From the NCBI RefSeq assembly GCF_900141715.1, contig NZ_FQYK01000003.1, positions 413,847-477,846 on the forward strand: 64,000 bases of DNA, given 5' to 3'. The notes under the pieces are model-generated. The model made no database searches, had not been told where the DNA came from, and worked only from the letters and a program-made list of their open reading frames with translations. The DNA comes from Algibacter luteus (GTDB taxonomy: Bacteria; Bacteroidota; Bacteroidia; Flavobacteriales; Flavobacteriaceae). Below are positions 24,604-34,674 of this stretch, in pieces. The first letter of the stretch is position 1. Every line of letters begins with the position of its first letter. A program made the translations under genes and the position numbers.

Positions 24604-27093
24604 ATGTATGTAGTAAAAAGAGACGGTAGAAAAGAACAAGTTATGTTCGATAAAATCACTGCCCGAGTAAAAAAATTGTGTTATGGATTAAACGAATTAG
24701 TGGATCCATTAAAAGTCGCTATGCGAGTTATAGAAGGACTTTATGACGGCGTAACAACTAGCGAGCTTGATAATCTTGCTGCTGAAGTTGCTGCAACCAT
24801 GACTACTGCACATCCAGATTATGCACGATTAGCTGCACGTATTTCTGTCTCTAACTTACACAAAAACACAAAAAAAACGTTTAGCGACGTTATGGAAGAT
24901 TTGCATAAATATGTAAATCCAAGAACAGGTAAAGACGCGCCGCTTCTTGCTGATGACGTTTACGAAGTTATTATGGCAAACAAAGAGCGTTTAGATTCTA
25001 CAATAATCTATAACCGCGATTTTGGTTATGATTATTTCGGATTTAAAACCCTAGAGCGTTCTTATCTATTAAAACTAAATGGCAAAATTGCTGAACGTCC
25101 ACAACACATGCTTATGCGTGTTTCAATTGGAATTCATTTAAATGATTTAGAGGCAGCCATTGAGACCTATGAGTTAATGTCTAAAAAATATTTTACTCAC
25201 GCTACACCAACATTGTTTAATGCGGGTACACCAAAACCGCAAATGTCTTCATGTTTTCTTTTAACCATGAAAGAAGATAGTATAGATGGAATTTACGATA
25301 CCTTAAAACAAACGGCTAAAATCTCTCAATCTGCAGGAGGTATAGGTTTAGCAATGCATAATGTACGTGCTACAGGAAGTTATATTGCCGGAACAAACGG
25401 AACGAGTAATGGTATCGTGCCAATGCTTCGTGTATTTAATGATACGGCCCGTTATGTAGATCAAGGTGGAGGAAAACGTAAAGGAAGTTTTGCTATTTAC
25501 CTTGAAACTTGGCATGCTGATATTTTTGAGTTTTTAGATTTGAAAAAGAATCATGGTAAAGAAGAAATGCGTGCGCGCGATTTATTTTATGCGATGTGGA
25601 TTTCAGATTTATTCATGCAACGTGTTCAAGAAAATGGCGATTGGACGTTAATGTGTCCTAACGAATGTCCAGGATTACCAGAAACACACAGTGAAGAATT
25701 TGAAGCATTGTATTTAAAATACGAAGCCGAAGGTAAAGGTCGAAAAACTATTAAAGCACGTGAGCTTTGGGAGAAAATATTAGAATCTCAAATTGAAACG
25801 GGTACGCCTTACATGCTATATAAAGATTCGGCAAACCGTAAATCGAATCAGAAAAATTTAGGAACTATTCGTTCTTCAAATTTATGTACCGAAATTATGG
25901 AGTACACCTCTCCTGATGAGGTGGCTGTTTGTAATTTAGCCTCTATTGCATTACCAATGTTTATTAAAAATGGTGAATTCGATCATAAGGAATTATACCG
26001 AATTACTAAGCGTGTAACAAAAAACTTAAACCGCGTTATAGATAGAAATTACTACCCTGTAATTGAAGCAAAAAATTCTAATATGCGACACAGACCAATC
26101 GGTTTAGGTGTGCAAGGATTAGCGGATGCATTTATTCAATTACGTATGCCTTTTACAAGTGACGAGGCTAAAAAATTAAATCAAGATATTTTTGAAACCC
26201 TTTATTATGCAGCGGTAACGGCAAGTATGGAAGAAGCCAAAGCTGAAGGTCCTTATGAAACTTATGAAGGTTCACCAATAAGTAGAGGTGAGTTTCAACA
26301 CAACCTTTGGAATATTAAAGATGATGAGTTAAGTGGCAATTGGGATTGGGAAAAATTACGTAAGCAAGTGTTAAAACATGGTGTTCGTAATTCACTTTTA
26401 GTAGCGCCAATGCCAACTGCATCAACTTCTCAAATTCTTGGAAATAATGAGTGTTTTGAGCCTTATACCTCTAATATTTACACCCGTCGTGTATTATCTG
26501 GTGAATTTATTGTTGTGAATAAGCATTTATTAGAAGACCTAGTAGAATTAGGACTTTGGAATGAAAACTTAAAACAAGACATCATGAGAGCTAATGGTTC
26601 CGTTCAAGGAATAGATATCATCCCTCAAGATATCAAAGAACTTTACAAAACGGTTTGGGAGTTAAGTATGAAAGATATAATTGATATGTCGCGTCATCGC
26701 GGGTATTTCATCGATCAGTCACAATCACTTAACTTATTCCTTGAAGGTGCAACCATGGCTAAATTAACCTCTATGCATTTTTATGCATGGAAAAGTGGCT
26801 TAAAAACAGGAATGTACTACTTACGTACTAAGAGCGCTGTTGATGCCATTAAATTTACCTTGAAAACAACTAAAATGGAAGAACCAGCAGCTGAGGTTGT
26901 TGAAGTAACTAATGTTGTTGAAGAACAGCAAGATGCTAAGAAAAAGAAATTGGCGGCACAAAATGCGGCTAAATTTGCTAAGGAAAAGAACCAAGAAGTA
27001 GAGGTAGAACCTATGTCTGCCGAAGAAATGAAAGCACTCATTGCACAAGCTAAAGAAGCTGAAGGTGATGATTGTTTAATGTGTGGATCTTAA
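24604..27093 (+). CDS. nrdA: ribonucleotide reductase class I, large subunit
   Basis: Catalytic alpha subunit, 829 residues, reducing ribonucleoside diphosphates. The first 90 residues form an ATP-cone ([25 protein letters not shown]), so activity is under dATP/ATP control. Active-site residues include Cys in MSSCFLL, the NLCTEIME segment with the thiyl-radical Cys and Glu, and the second redox Cys in EVAVCNLAS. The C-terminal CLMCGS supplies the thioredoxin-reducible pair. Between the barrel and that tail is a long Lys/Glu/Ala-rich linker (about 760-820), longer than in E. coli. The gene ends in a strong terminator at 27147-27179. Confidence 0.95.
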   Translation: MYVVKRDGRKEQVMFDKITARVKKLCYGLNELVDPLKVAMRVIEGLYDGVTTSELDNLAAEVAATMTTAHPDYARLAARISVSNLHKNTKKTFSDVMEDLHKYVNPRTGKDAPLLADDVYEVIMANKERLDSTIIYNRDFGYDYFGFKTLERSYLLKLNGKIAERPQHMLMRVSIGIHLNDLEAAIETYELMSKKYFTHATPTLFNAGTPKPQMSSCFLLTMKEDSIDGIYDTLKQTAKISQSAGGIGLAMHNVRATGSYIAGTNGTSNGIVPMLRVFNDTARYVDQGGGKRKGSFAIYLETWHADIFEFLDLKKNHGKEEMRARDLFYAMWISDLFMQRVQENGDWTLMCPNECPGLPETHSEEFEALYLKYEAEGKGRKTIKARELWEKILESQIETGTPYMLYKDSANRKSNQKNLGTIRSSNLCTEIMEYTSPDEVAVCNLASIALPMFIKNGEFDHKELYRITKRVTKNLNRVIDRNYYPVIEAKNSNMRHRPIGLGVQGLADAFIQLRMPFTSDEAKKLNQDIFETLYYAAVTASMEEAKAEGPYETYEGSPISRGEFQHNLWNIKDDELSGNWDWEKLRKQVLKHGVRNSLLVAPMPTASTSQILGNNECFEPYTSNIYTRRVLSGEFIVVNKHLLEDLVELGLWNENLKQDIMRANGSVQGIDIIPQDIKELYKTVWELSMKDIIDMSRHRGYFIDQSQSLNLFLEGATMAKLTSMHFYAWKSGLKTGMYYLRTKSAVDAIKFTLKTTKMEEPAAEVVEVTNVVEEQQDAKKKKLAAQNAAKFAKEKNQEVEVEPMSAEEMKALIAQAKEAEGDDCLMCGS

Positions 27094-27146
27094 TTAATTC
27101 ATTATTATTGGGTTTGTTCCCTCGAAAGGGGGAACCCCAAATTTAT

Positions 27147-27179
27147 AAAAAAGACATCTTGAAAAAGATGTCTTTTTTT
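27147..27179 (+). terminator. terminator of the nrd operon
   Basis: AAAAAGACATCTT, loop GAAA, AAGATGTCTTTTTTT, a perfect stem with a T-run. A further hairpin, GGG...GTTCCC/GGGGGAACCCC, sits just upstream at about 27111-27137. Confidence 0.9.
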
Positions 27180-27231
27180 ATTTAAAATAACTCTAGTTTT
27201 TTTATCTTCAATACCATTTAAAATACTTCAT

Positions 27232-28995
27232 ATGGTAAAAAGGTCTATTTTTTTTGGACTTTTAATTGTTCTAGGGGTTTTATTGTATTTAAATCCAAAT
27301 TTTAAAACCATTTCAGCCGGAGTTTCTATTTTGCTCTTCGGTATGATTATGTTGGAAGAAGGTTTTAGAGTTTTTACTAAAGGCCCGCTTCAAACCATAT
27401 TAAAAAAAGCGACAAATAAACTTTATAAAAGTATTTCTGTAGGCGCCTTTGTAACGGCTTTAATTCAATCGAGTTCACTTGTTTCTGTAATTACTATTTC
27501 ATTTATAAGCGCTGGTCTCATCTCTTTAGGCGGAGGGTTAGGCCTAATATTCGGAGCAAATATCGGTACGACAACTACAGCGTGGTTAGTTGCAGGTTTT
27601 GGACTAAAAATTAAAATTTCTGCCCTAGCAATGCCCATGTTGGTATTCGGAATCATTTTTTCATTTCAAAAAAAAGAAGCCCTAAAAGGACTCGGCAACG
27701 TGTTGGCTGGTTTAGGTTTTTTCTTTTTAGGAATTCATTACATGAAAGAAGGATTCGATGTATTTAAAGATTATATAGACTTAACTCAATATGCGGTTTC
27801 AGGTTATTTGGGAGTAGTCATTTATACTGGTCTTGGAATTATAATTACAACCATTTTACAATCTAGTAGCGCCACTTTAGCTTTAATTTTAACGGCGCTT
27901 TCTGCTGGACAAATTGAATATGAAAACGCATTAGCCTTAGCAATTGGTGCCAATATTGGTACCACAATTACGGCGGTTTTAGGGTCTTTAGGAGCTAATA
28001 TAGCAGGAAGAAGACTGGCAGGAGCTCACTTAATTTTTAATTTAACTACAGGCATTGTAGCTTTAGCAATCATTTTTCCGTTGGCAAGATTCGTGAACAT
28101 TATTTCAGAATTAGTGCATATTGCCGCCACAGATTATACTTTGAAACTGGCTATGTTTCATACTATTTTTAATATTCTTGGGGTCATTTTAATGATTCCT
28201 TTTGTAGGTAAATTAGAAAAGTTGTTGTTGAAAGTATTCAAGGAACAAGCTGCAGATAAAAAGGCTATTGACGAGCCTAAATATCTTAATGAAGCCATAC
28301 TGAGTTTCCCAAGTACCGCCATTTCATCTTTAATAAAAGAGTCGCAATATTTGTATAAAAACACCATTTTTGAAATTGTAACGCATGGACTAAATCTCCA
28401 TAGAGAAGATGTAAAATCGGATTTGAAAATTAAAGAAGTCATTAAAAAATCTACTGAAGATATGAATATTGATGTGGATGAACTTTATTATAGTAAGGTG
28501 AAAACTATTTATGGTGAAATCATTAGATACGCTACAACAACTCAAAATGATTTGAAGCTTAATAAAAAACAACATCAGTCTATAATTGATATTAAAATTG
28601 CTAACCGAAAAATGGTTGAAATTGTTAAGATTGTTAGAGAAATAAACAAAAACATCAAACTATCACTGCATGCCGATAGTAAACATTTGCTAAAAGAGTA
28701 TAATGAATACAGAAAGAAGCTCACGAAAGTGCTACGCGTAATTTATTTATTTAGAACTGAAGAAGATTCGAAGAAGTATGCATTAAAATTAAAGGAATTA
28801 AAAAAAGAGGCTAAAGAAAATATTAGATTAAGTAATAAATCTATCGATAAGCTTATTCGAAAAAACTTAATAACTACTGAAATGGCATCGTCTTTATTTA
28901 ATGATTTTGCCAATGTTAACGACGTGATAAAAAAATTAATTGAGGTTGCAGAATTGTTATATGGCAAAACAGATTCACTTTTAGAAGAGAGTTAG
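27232..28995 (+). CDS. Na/Pi cotransporter family protein with PhoU-like tail
   Basis: A 587-residue membrane protein. Two inverted NaPi repeats carry the family signatures QSSSLVSVITISFISAGLI/GANIGTTTTAW (about 80-120) and QSSSATLALILTALSAG/GANIGTTITAVLGSLGANIAGRR (about 210-265). After eight to ten helices, roughly residues 350-587 form a cytoplasmic helical region like PhoU. This is the bacterial NptA/YjbB type, usually thought to move phosphate with sodium, in some cases outward. It is the third phosphate-type transporter in the window but has no 11-bp phased Pho pentamers before it, so it is probably not co-regulated with the PiT/OprP group. Confidence 0.88.
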   Translation: MVKRSIFFGLLIVLGVLLYLNPNFKTISAGVSILLFGMIMLEEGFRVFTKGPLQTILKKATNKLYKSISVGAFVTALIQSSSLVSVITISFISAGLISLGGGLGLIFGANIGTTTTAWLVAGFGLKIKISALAMPMLVFGIIFSFQKKEALKGLGNVLAGLGFFFLGIHYMKEGFDVFKDYIDLTQYAVSGYLGVVIYTGLGIIITTILQSSSATLALILTALSAGQIEYENALALAIGANIGTTITAVLGSLGANIAGRRLAGAHLIFNLTTGIVALAIIFPLARFVNIISELVHIAATDYTLKLAMFHTIFNILGVILMIPFVGKLEKLLLKVFKEQAADKKAIDEPKYLNEAILSFPSTAISSLIKESQYLYKNTIFEIVTHGLNLHREDVKSDLKIKEVIKKSTEDMNIDVDELYYSKVKTIYGEIIRYATTTQNDLKLNKKQHQSIIDIKIANRKMVEIVKIVREINKNIKLSLHADSKHLLKEYNEYRKKLTKVLRVIYLFRTEEDSKKYALKLKELKKEAKENIRLSNKSIDKLIRKNLITTEMASSLFNDFANVNDVIKKLIEVAELLYGKTDSLLEES

Positions 28996-29081
28996 CTCTC
29001 TAAATTTATTCTGGAAAAGCAGCAACATTTAATGCAATTTTTTGTACTAAAAATACTATATTTAATGCTTAAAACTTAGAT

Positions 29082-29585
29082 ATGGATCAAAACAATTTTT
29101 TAGTAACCGCAGACTTATACGCAAGTAAAGAAAAACGATTTATTAACATGGTAATAGACACGATAGGTTACTACGCGTTTTCTTTTATAATTGGTCTAAT
29201 ACTAGGGGTTTTTGAGCTTTTAGGAATTTCAGGGCCTTTAAATTTTATCGCATCAATGGGAACTATCGGTTCATTTATATTCAGTATATCCATCATGCTT
29301 GCATACTTTTGCTTGTTAGAAGTGCCTTTTCAAAAATCTCTCGGGAAGTTTGCAACAAAAACCATAGTAGTAATGGAAGACGGAAGTAAACCAACTTTTC
29401 AAGATATTTTTATAAGAAGTTTATGCCGTTTAATACCGTTTGAAGCATTTTCATTTTTAGGGCAAGATGGTAGAGGCTGGCACGACTCTATGTCGAATAC
29501 CTACGTGGTTGAAATTGATAGATTTGAAGCAAAAAAAAGGTCGCTACATGAATTAAACCAAATAGGTGTGGCTCAAGAATTATAA
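29082..29585 (+). CDS. RDD-family membrane protein
   Basis: A 167-residue protein of the RDD family. The segment YASKEKRFINMVIDTIGYYAFSFIIGLILG contains the Arg/Asp-flanked first helix (KRFINMVIDT, in place of the typical R...D). A second and third helix follow, with the SLGKFATKTIVVMEDGSKPTFQDIFIRSLCRLIPFE segment that marks the family. It probably sits in the inner membrane with the soluble tail (EAKKRSLHELNQIGVAQEL) inside. Function is unknown; some relatives act in ion tolerance. A terminator follows at once. Confidence 0.82.
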   Translation: MDQNNFLVTADLYASKEKRFINMVIDTIGYYAFSFIIGLILGVFELLGISGPLNFIASMGTIGSFIFSISIMLAYFCLLEVPFQKSLGKFATKTIVVMEDGSKPTFQDIFIRSLCRLIPFEAFSFLGQDGRGWHDSMSNTYVVEIDRFEAKKRSLHELNQIGVAQEL

Positions 29586-29602
29586 CATCTATTTTTAGAA
29601 AC

Positions 29603-29634
29603 AAAAAAGCATCCCGTAAAAGGATGCTTTTCGT
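29603..29634. terminator. bidirectional terminator between RDD and OmpA genes
   Basis: AAAAAAGCATCC, loop CGTAAAA, GGATGCTTTTC, 17 bp after the RDD stop and 21 bp from the converging ompA-type gene. Confidence 0.85.
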
Positions 29635-29654
29635 ATTACATTAAAATGGATTAA

Positions 29655-30518
29655 TTAATCTAATATAGTATTTTCTGCTACTGCTTCATTGTTTTCAGAC
29701 ATTAAAGCGAAAAATTTATCAATGTTTGGAAGAATGATAATTCTTGTACGTCTGTTTTTCGATCTGTTTTCAGCCGAATCATTTTCAGCGATAGGTTGGT
29801 AACTACTTCTTCCTGATGCAATCAACTTTTCAGGAGCTACGTTATATTCTTCTTGTAATTTACGAACAACAGAAGTTGATCTTAATACACTTAAATCCCA
29901 GTTATCAGTAATGTGACCTGTATTTATTGTTCTAGAATCTGTATGCCCTTCAACCATAACATCTAAACTTGGCTCAGAGTTAATAACGTCTGCTAACTTC
30001 TTTAAAACATTATCGGCTTTAGAACTTAATCTATAACTACCACTATTAAATAACATATTATCAGCAATAGAAATCATTACAACAGTTTCATTAATATTTA
30101 CTGCAAAATCTTCATCTTCGTTCATATTGCTTTCGCTTATTGTTTTTTCAAGATTATAAGCAACAGCTAAATTCATAGAGTCTTTAAGCGTTTTTGCATT
30201 CGTTAATTTTTCAGCACTAACGTGTTGTAAAGTTTCGCGCATTTTGGCTTTTGAGTTGTTCGACATAAAAGCAACACCTTCAACAACATCTAATTTAGAG
30301 TCGTTTTCTAGCTTAAGAGATGCGATTTTAGAATTGTAAGCATCAACACGAGTTTGAATTTGTTCAAATTTAGCTTCTAAATCTTCTTTAGCAACTTGTG
30401 TTTTTTGTAATTCACTTTTAATCTCACCATTTTCTTGTTGTAAGGCTAGATACTTCTTTTTTGAAACACACGAAAAGGTGAATACTGTAATTAATAATAA
30501 AATTGAAATGTTTTTCAT
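29655..30518 (-). CDS. OmpA-family lipoprotein with coiled coil
   Basis: A 287-residue envelope protein. The signal MKNISILLLITVFTFSC carries a lipobox, so it should be anchored in the outer membrane. A coiled coil follows (about 20-75, ALQQENGEIKSELQKTQVAKEDLEAKFEQIQTRV). The C-terminal half is an OmpA peptidoglycan-binding domain, with MVEGHTDSRTINTGHITDNWDLSVLRSTSV and SGRSSYQPIAENDSAENRSKNRRTRIIILP, where the binding Asp and Arg are kept. It likely ties the outer membrane to the cell wall. It stands alone between two terminators. Confidence 0.92.
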   Translation of the reverse strand: MKNISILLLITVFTFSCVSKKKYLALQQENGEIKSELQKTQVAKEDLEAKFEQIQTRVDAYNSKIASLKLENDSKLDVVEGVAFMSNNSKAKMRETLQHVSAEKLTNAKTLKDSMNLAVAYNLEKTISESNMNEDEDFAVNINETVVMISIADNMLFNSGSYRLSSKADNVLKKLADVINSEPSLDVMVEGHTDSRTINTGHITDNWDLSVLRSTSVVRKLQEEYNVAPEKLIASGRSSYQPIAENDSAENRSKNRRTRIIILPNIDKFFALMSENNEAVAENTILD

Positions 30519-30589
30519 AATAATAACTTTAGGTTTTTATTATGTACGTTTAAAGTTGATTTATAGACGTTGAAATGTGAATTTTTTAT

Positions 30590-30620
30590 AAAAAAAAGCA
30601 TCATTTAAAATGATGCTTTA
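30590..30620 (-). terminator. terminator after ppnP
   Basis: On the minus strand AAAGCATCATTTT/AAATGATGC is followed by eight T; the stop of ppnP is 28 bp upstream. Confidence 0.85.
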
Positions 30621-30647
30621 TATAATGGATTTCAAGCCTAGAACAAC

Positions 30648-30929
30648 TTATTTGTATTGGCATAAATATGAAGTTTGAACTGGGACTTTAACCTGAAACT
30701 TTTCGTTGGCATCAACTGTATAAGATTCGCCTGATTTAAAAGTTACCCAATTGGAACTTCCTGGGAGTTTAACATCCATTTCACCTTCTATGACTACCAT
30801 AGTTTCATGAGTAGATGTTCCAAATTCGTATTCGCCTATTTCCATAACACCAACAGTAGATTTTCCTTTTGCTGATGCATAGCCTAAAGATTTTACATGG
30901 CCATCAAAATATTCATTTGTTGAAATCAT
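30648..30929 (-). CDS. ppnP: pyrimidine/purine nucleoside phosphorylase
   Basis: A 93-residue cupin of the DUF1255/PpnP family, which phosphorolyses several nucleosides to base and ribose-1-phosphate. The length fits the family exactly. The start ISTNEYFDGHVKSLGY, the central GVMEIGEYEFGTSTHETMVVIEGEMDVKLPG and the closing FKVKVP-like segment FQVKVPVQTSYLCQYK are the family pattern. It is a single-gene unit with its own terminator, upstream of the phosphate region on the same strand as the PiT gene but separated from it by that gene's terminator. Confidence 0.9.
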   Translation of the reverse strand: MISTNEYFDGHVKSLGYASAKGKSTVGVMEIGEYEFGTSTHETMVVIEGEMDVKLPGSSNWVTFKSGESYTVDANEKFQVKVPVQTSYLCQYK

Positions 30930-30960
30930 AAATTAAATTTTGTGTTTAAGTTCTAAATGT

Positions 30961-30987
30961 AAAAACACCTCAATTGAGGTGTTTTTT
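30961..30987 (-). terminator. terminator after the PiT gene
   Basis: AACACCTCAATTGAGGTGTT, a perfect 20-bp palindrome flanked by A- and T-runs, 25 bp beyond the PiT stop. Confidence 0.85.
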
Positions 30988-31011
30988 ATAATAAATTTTA
31001 TATTTTAAAAA

Positions 31012-33288
31012 TTATTCTTCTACGTTTTCAGGTAGTTTGGCAGGTTTTACCGAAGCGTCATGCGAATGGTAATATTCTTCCAAAAGATTCATAGTTGCCG
31101 TTAATAAATCCTTGGTTTCTAATAAAATACTAAAGTAAAGGGTTGTGTTTTTTGGGCTAGATTCTTCATTTCTAGTTCTTGATACTTGTTTGTTAATCTT
31201 ATCAGTTACTAAATCGAAAACTACTTTTTTACGTTCAATAATTTCTCCAACATGTTCAAACGAATGTGTATCGAAGGCAGTTTTAGCATTGTTAAATAAA
31301 TCCTCTAAAGCGTCTTCAACTTCCTTAAGTTCTTTGATTTGACTAAACTTAAGCTTTTTATGATTATTGTTAATATGCTTGTAACTTACTTTAGAGATGT
31401 ATTCTAAAGACTGCGTCATATCTTGTAAATACCCTAGAATATTAATATAAAAACTACTAGCTCTTAAACTTGTTTCTTCTAAGTTTTTAATGAAAAAGAA
31501 TATATTATCACGTAAGTTATCAACTTCAGTAGAAAGTTTATCTACTTGTTTTTGATTCTTCTTAAGCATTTTTAAATCTTGTTTTGCTAAACCATTTACA
31601 GCATTGCTATAAATTTTATTTCCTCGTTTAACGACGTTTGCAATATTACTTGCGCTTTCGTGAATAACACCTTGTACAGATTTACTTCCAGTTGCTTTTA
31701 AACTATCTTCTTCAACAACTTTTGAAGAACTGATTTGATGCGATTTATAGTTTCTATATAATAAGAAAGCTGTAATTAGTAATAATATTGGAGTCATCAC
31801 TTGAGGATTCCAGTTTATTAAAAACACAACAGTTCCAGCAGCTACAAAAGCTCCGATTGCAGTTCCGAACCAGCCAGCAATAACATTTAAAACACCAGCT
31901 ACTCTGTAAACAGCACTTTCCCTTCCCCAAGCTTTATCGGCAAGAGATGAACCCATGGCAACCATAAACGTTACGTAGGTTGTAGATAGAGGTAATTTCA
32001 TTGAAGTAGCAATAGCAATTAATACACCAGCAACCATTAGGTTTACTGAGGCTCTAATCATATCGAAAGCAGGAGCGTCAATACTTTGATCTTTTGTAAG
32101 AATGACATCTGTTTTCTTAAAGCTATTCCCAATGCTGTTCTGTAATGAATTAGGAATAATGGCGCTAAAGTATTGTGATAAACTCGTAGACCCTTTTACG
32201 ATGGCTCTAGACAATGCATTAGGCTCAAATTTCTCGTGAGTTTCACCTTGTCTTGATAAACTTATTTCAGTTTCTGCAACGGTTTTTGCCTTTTTAGAAA
32301 GCCATAAAGTAAGTACCATAATAGCTCCAGCGATAAATAGCAATAAAGGTTCTGCAGGTACTTTCTTATCTAACACAGCCATAGACATTGTAGAATCCAT
32401 ACCATTAGCTATCCAAGCCTCATAAGAGTGATATGCTGCCATTGGTACACCAATAAAGTTTACTAAATCATTACCAGAAAATGCTAATGCAAGTCCAAAG
32501 GTGCCTACACCAATAACAACAAGTAAAACGGTTTTTTTAGTAATTTTTTCAAAAATGAATGAAAACAAAGTCCAGAAAACAAAACTTCCAAGAATAATCA
32601 TAGATTCGTTTCCTTCTACAAGTCCTTTTAAGTCTTTATAGTATGGTGTTCCTTTTAATCCTTTTAAAAAGATAAAATAGGTAATGGCTGTTAATGCTAA
32701 ACCTCCAAAAAAGATACCGAACTTTTTTATTTTACCTTCATAGTTAAATGTAAAAAGAAGACGAGAAATCCATTGAACAAGCGCTCCAACTGTAAAGGCT
32801 ATTAAAACAGAAAGTAAAATTCCGCTAATAATAGTCAGGGCAGTTTCTGTATTAATATAATTCCCTAAATCTGCTAGAGTTTCTTCACTGGAAGCACTAA
32901 TCTTGATTATAGACATCACTACAGCAGCACCTAATAAGTTAAATACAATAGATACAGTAGTAGAAGTTGGTAACCCAAGGGTGTTGAAAAAATCTAATAG
33001 CAGAATATCAGTAATCATTACTGCCATAAAAATTAACATGAGCTCGCCAAATTCAAATTGAGCAGGAATAAAAATACCTTTTCTGGCAACTTCCATCATA
33101 CCACTTGAAAAAACAGCTCCAATAAAAATACCTAAACTCGCAACAATCATTATGGTTCTTAAAGAGATTGCTTTAGAACCAATTGCTGAGTTTAAGAAGT
33201 TAATTGCGTCATTACTTACACCTACAACGATATCAGCTACGGCTAATATGGTAATGGCGATTAACATGAATGTGTACAAATTTTCCAT
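31012..33288 (-). CDS. inorganic phosphate transporter, PiT family, with PhoU-like domain
   Basis: A 758-residue inner-membrane phosphate importer. The N-terminal signature GVSNDAINFLNSAIGSKAI and the central repeat (LPLSTTYVTFMVAMGSSLADKAWG) are PiT hallmarks, here SNDAINFLNSA and an inserted family variant. About twelve helices reach residue 510. The remaining 250 residues (VIHESASNIANVVKRGNKIYSNA onward) are helical and PhoU-like, which makes this a fusion of transporter and probable regulator. The promoter has GATATTTG (33314-33307) and TGTTA pentamers at 33335 and 33346, 11 bp apart. It lies directly behind the OprP-like porin gene, which should feed it phosphate through the outer membrane. 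Confidence 0.93.
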   Translation of the reverse strand: MENLYTFMLIAITILAVADIVVGVSNDAINFLNSAIGSKAISLRTIMIVASLGIFIGAVFSSGMMEVARKGIFIPAQFEFGELMLIFMAVMITDILLLDFFNTLGLPTSTTVSIVFNLLGAAVVMSIIKISASSEETLADLGNYINTETALTIISGILLSVLIAFTVGALVQWISRLLFTFNYEGKIKKFGIFFGGLALTAITYFIFLKGLKGTPYYKDLKGLVEGNESMIILGSFVFWTLFSFIFEKITKKTVLLVVIGVGTFGLALAFSGNDLVNFIGVPMAAYHSYEAWIANGMDSTMSMAVLDKKVPAEPLLLFIAGAIMVLTLWLSKKAKTVAETEISLSRQGETHEKFEPNALSRAIVKGSTSLSQYFSAIIPNSLQNSIGNSFKKTDVILTKDQSIDAPAFDMIRASVNLMVAGVLIAIATSMKLPLSTTYVTFMVAMGSSLADKAWGRESAVYRVAGVLNVIAGWFGTAIGAFVAAGTVVFLINWNPQVMTPILLLITAFLLYRNYKSHQISSSKVVEEDSLKATGSKSVQGVIHESASNIANVVKRGNKIYSNAVNGLAKQDLKMLKKNQKQVDKLSTEVDNLRDNIFFFIKNLEETSLRASSFYINILGYLQDMTQSLEYISKVSYKHINNNHKKLKFSQIKELKEVEDALEDLFNNAKTAFDTHSFEHVGEIIERKKVVFDLVTDKINKQVSRTRNEESSPKNTTLYFSILLETKDLLTATMNLLEEYYHSHDASVKPAKLPENVEE

Positions 33289-33306
33289 AATTACTTATAT
33301 ATTTTG

Positions 33307-33350
33307 CAAATATCTTGACTGATAAGGTCTGAAATGTTACGTAATTGTTA
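33307..33350 (-). promoter_or_regulatory. Pho-box promoter of the PiT gene
   Basis: -7 element GATATTTG on the minus strand (33314-33307; one mismatch). TGTTA on the plus strand at 33335-33339 and 33346-33350, exactly 11 bp apart, which reads TAACA-N6-TAACA on the coding strand. First pentamer starts 28 bp from the -7 end. PhoB/PhoP-type regulators bind tandem half-sites with an 11-bp period. Confidence 0.6.
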
Positions 33351-33360
33351 TTTTTTTAAA

Positions 33361-34563
33361 TTAAAAATGTAAATCAAAACCAAGCCTAAAGGTAATATTA
33401 TCTTCGTTACCTGCAATAGTAGTATAGCTTAAATCGCTTTGTACTTTTAATTTATGACCAACAATAAATTTATTTAAACCAATTGTATATTGTTTACGTG
33501 GTAAAGTACTTGTAATTGATTCGAATTCAACCGTTGTAAATCGAGCTGCAAGTTCATAATTACTCTTGAATAAATAACCAGCTTGTAAATTTAAAGCGTT
33601 ACCAGTTAGAACGATATCTCCAGTAGGTGTTACACCATCAGCTTCTGTAGCAATTTCATTATCTGCGGTACGTTTAGCATATTCACCCATAAATGAAAAT
33701 CCATCAAATTTAAACATCGCATCTGCAAATATGGTCGTCTGGTCTGTTTCGTAAATTGTTCCGTCCGTTCTTTCCATATAATCACCTGCAAAACCTCTTT
33801 CTCTAACCGCGTCTTGGTTATAGTTATAGGTAAAGCCTAACATTAATTTTGGTTTTGCTTCACGTTTTAAATCAGATTGACTATAATCTCCTTTAGATTT
33901 GAAAGCCCCGAAAGGTAAAAGTTCTAGTCTAGCAGTATATTGTAATCCTCCTTCATTCCCCTCAGTTACATTACGCCCTTCACCTTGTGAAATTGCAAAT
34001 TTTTCACGCATTAAGAAGTTGCCTCCTAAATTGGATTTATGACGGAGTTGAATTCCTAAATCACGATCTATGTTAAATCGACTGTTTAATAAAGAACGAT
34101 CAATAAGTTGAAGATTTGCCGAAGACACGACACGCTCAACATTTCCAGGAAGTTTAGTTTGTCCTGCCCAAAGTTCCCAGTTTTCAGCAAATTGCCACAT
34201 AATAACGGCATCTAGTATGTAACGTGGGGTATTTCTGTTATAATCATTAGCTCCTGAGATATCTCTGTTTGATAAGCCTAACTCAATTTTATATTTAAGT
34301 TTAGGGCTATAGGCAAAACCATCGAATTTTAATCGAGCACGACGTACAATAAAGTTGTGTTCTGGACTTCCATATTGGTCTCCATCATGATCCCAAGAAG
34401 ATATAGAACGAACCTGAAAACGAGGTGCAAATTTTACACTAAAAGAGCTGTCTTTAGCAGTGAAGTTAATTAATCCTTTTCCAAAAGAAGTATCACTGAT
34501 TTCTTGTGCGGTAACGTTAATAGCAAACAAAAAAAGTGCTATTAGGGTAATTTTTAATTTCAT
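33361..34563 (-). CDS. phosphate-selective porin, OprP/OprO type
   Basis: Outer-membrane porin, 400 residues from ATG 34563, giving the signal peptide MKLKITLIALFLFAINVTAQ; a longer start at 34605 would spoil it. The mature part has the Porin_O_P pattern: KFAPRFQVRSISSWDHDGDQ, FIVRRARLKFDGFAYSPKLKYKIELGLSNRD, and ILDAVIMWQFAENWELWAGQTKLPGNVERVVSS. The C-terminus ends in an aromatic strand (RLGFDLHF). It should let phosphate or polyphosphate cross the outer membrane. It precedes the PiT gene by 72 bp, with a Pho-box promoter before each. Its own box has three phased pentamers (34607, 34618, 34629). Confidence 0.93.
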   Translation of the reverse strand: MKLKITLIALFLFAINVTAQEISDTSFGKGLINFTAKDSSFSVKFAPRFQVRSISSWDHDGDQYGSPEHNFIVRRARLKFDGFAYSPKLKYKIELGLSNRDISGANDYNRNTPRYILDAVIMWQFAENWELWAGQTKLPGNVERVVSSANLQLIDRSLLNSRFNIDRDLGIQLRHKSNLGGNFLMREKFAISQGEGRNVTEGNEGGLQYTARLELLPFGAFKSKGDYSQSDLKREAKPKLMLGFTYNYNQDAVRERGFAGDYMERTDGTIYETDQTTIFADAMFKFDGFSFMGEYAKRTADNEIATEADGVTPTGDIVLTGNALNLQAGYLFKSNYELAARFTTVEFESITSTLPRKQYTIGLNKFIVGHKLKVQSDLSYTTIAGNEDNITFRLGFDLHF

Positions 34564-34589
34564 TAGTATATCATTAATTTTTGTCGTTG

Positions 34590-34633
34590 CAAATAAACAA
34601 CTCAAATGTTAACTCAATGTTTCCTAACTATTA
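34590..34633 (-). promoter_or_regulatory. Pho-box promoter of the OprP-like gene
   Basis: -7-like TTTATTTG on the minus strand (34597-34590). Plus-strand pentamers TGTTA (34607), TGTTT (34618) and TATTA (34629) are 11 bp apart, starting 17, 28 and 39 bp from the -7 end. The 28/39 register is the one seen at the PiT promoter. Confidence 0.6.
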
Positions 34634-34644
34634 AATTTTCGCAT

Positions 34645-34674
34645 AAAAAAGACTGCCTTGGCCTAAGGCAGTCT
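34645..34674 (-). terminator. orphan intrinsic terminator (3' end of the candidate sRNA)
   Basis: On the minus strand: AGACTGCCTT, loop AGGCC, AAGGCAGTCT, then TTTTT. No CDS ends upstream on that strand, because the next gene to the right starts on the plus strand at 34948. Confidence 0.85.

Noticed and set aside
27232-28995. Membership of the Na/Pi cotransporter gene in the Pho-box group
   Set aside because: No 11-bp phased TGTTA-like pentamers were found upstream, so the phosphate link rests on family only.
34564-34605. Longer start for the OprP-like porin
   Set aside because: It would put 14 residues before a good signal peptide and run through the -7 element.
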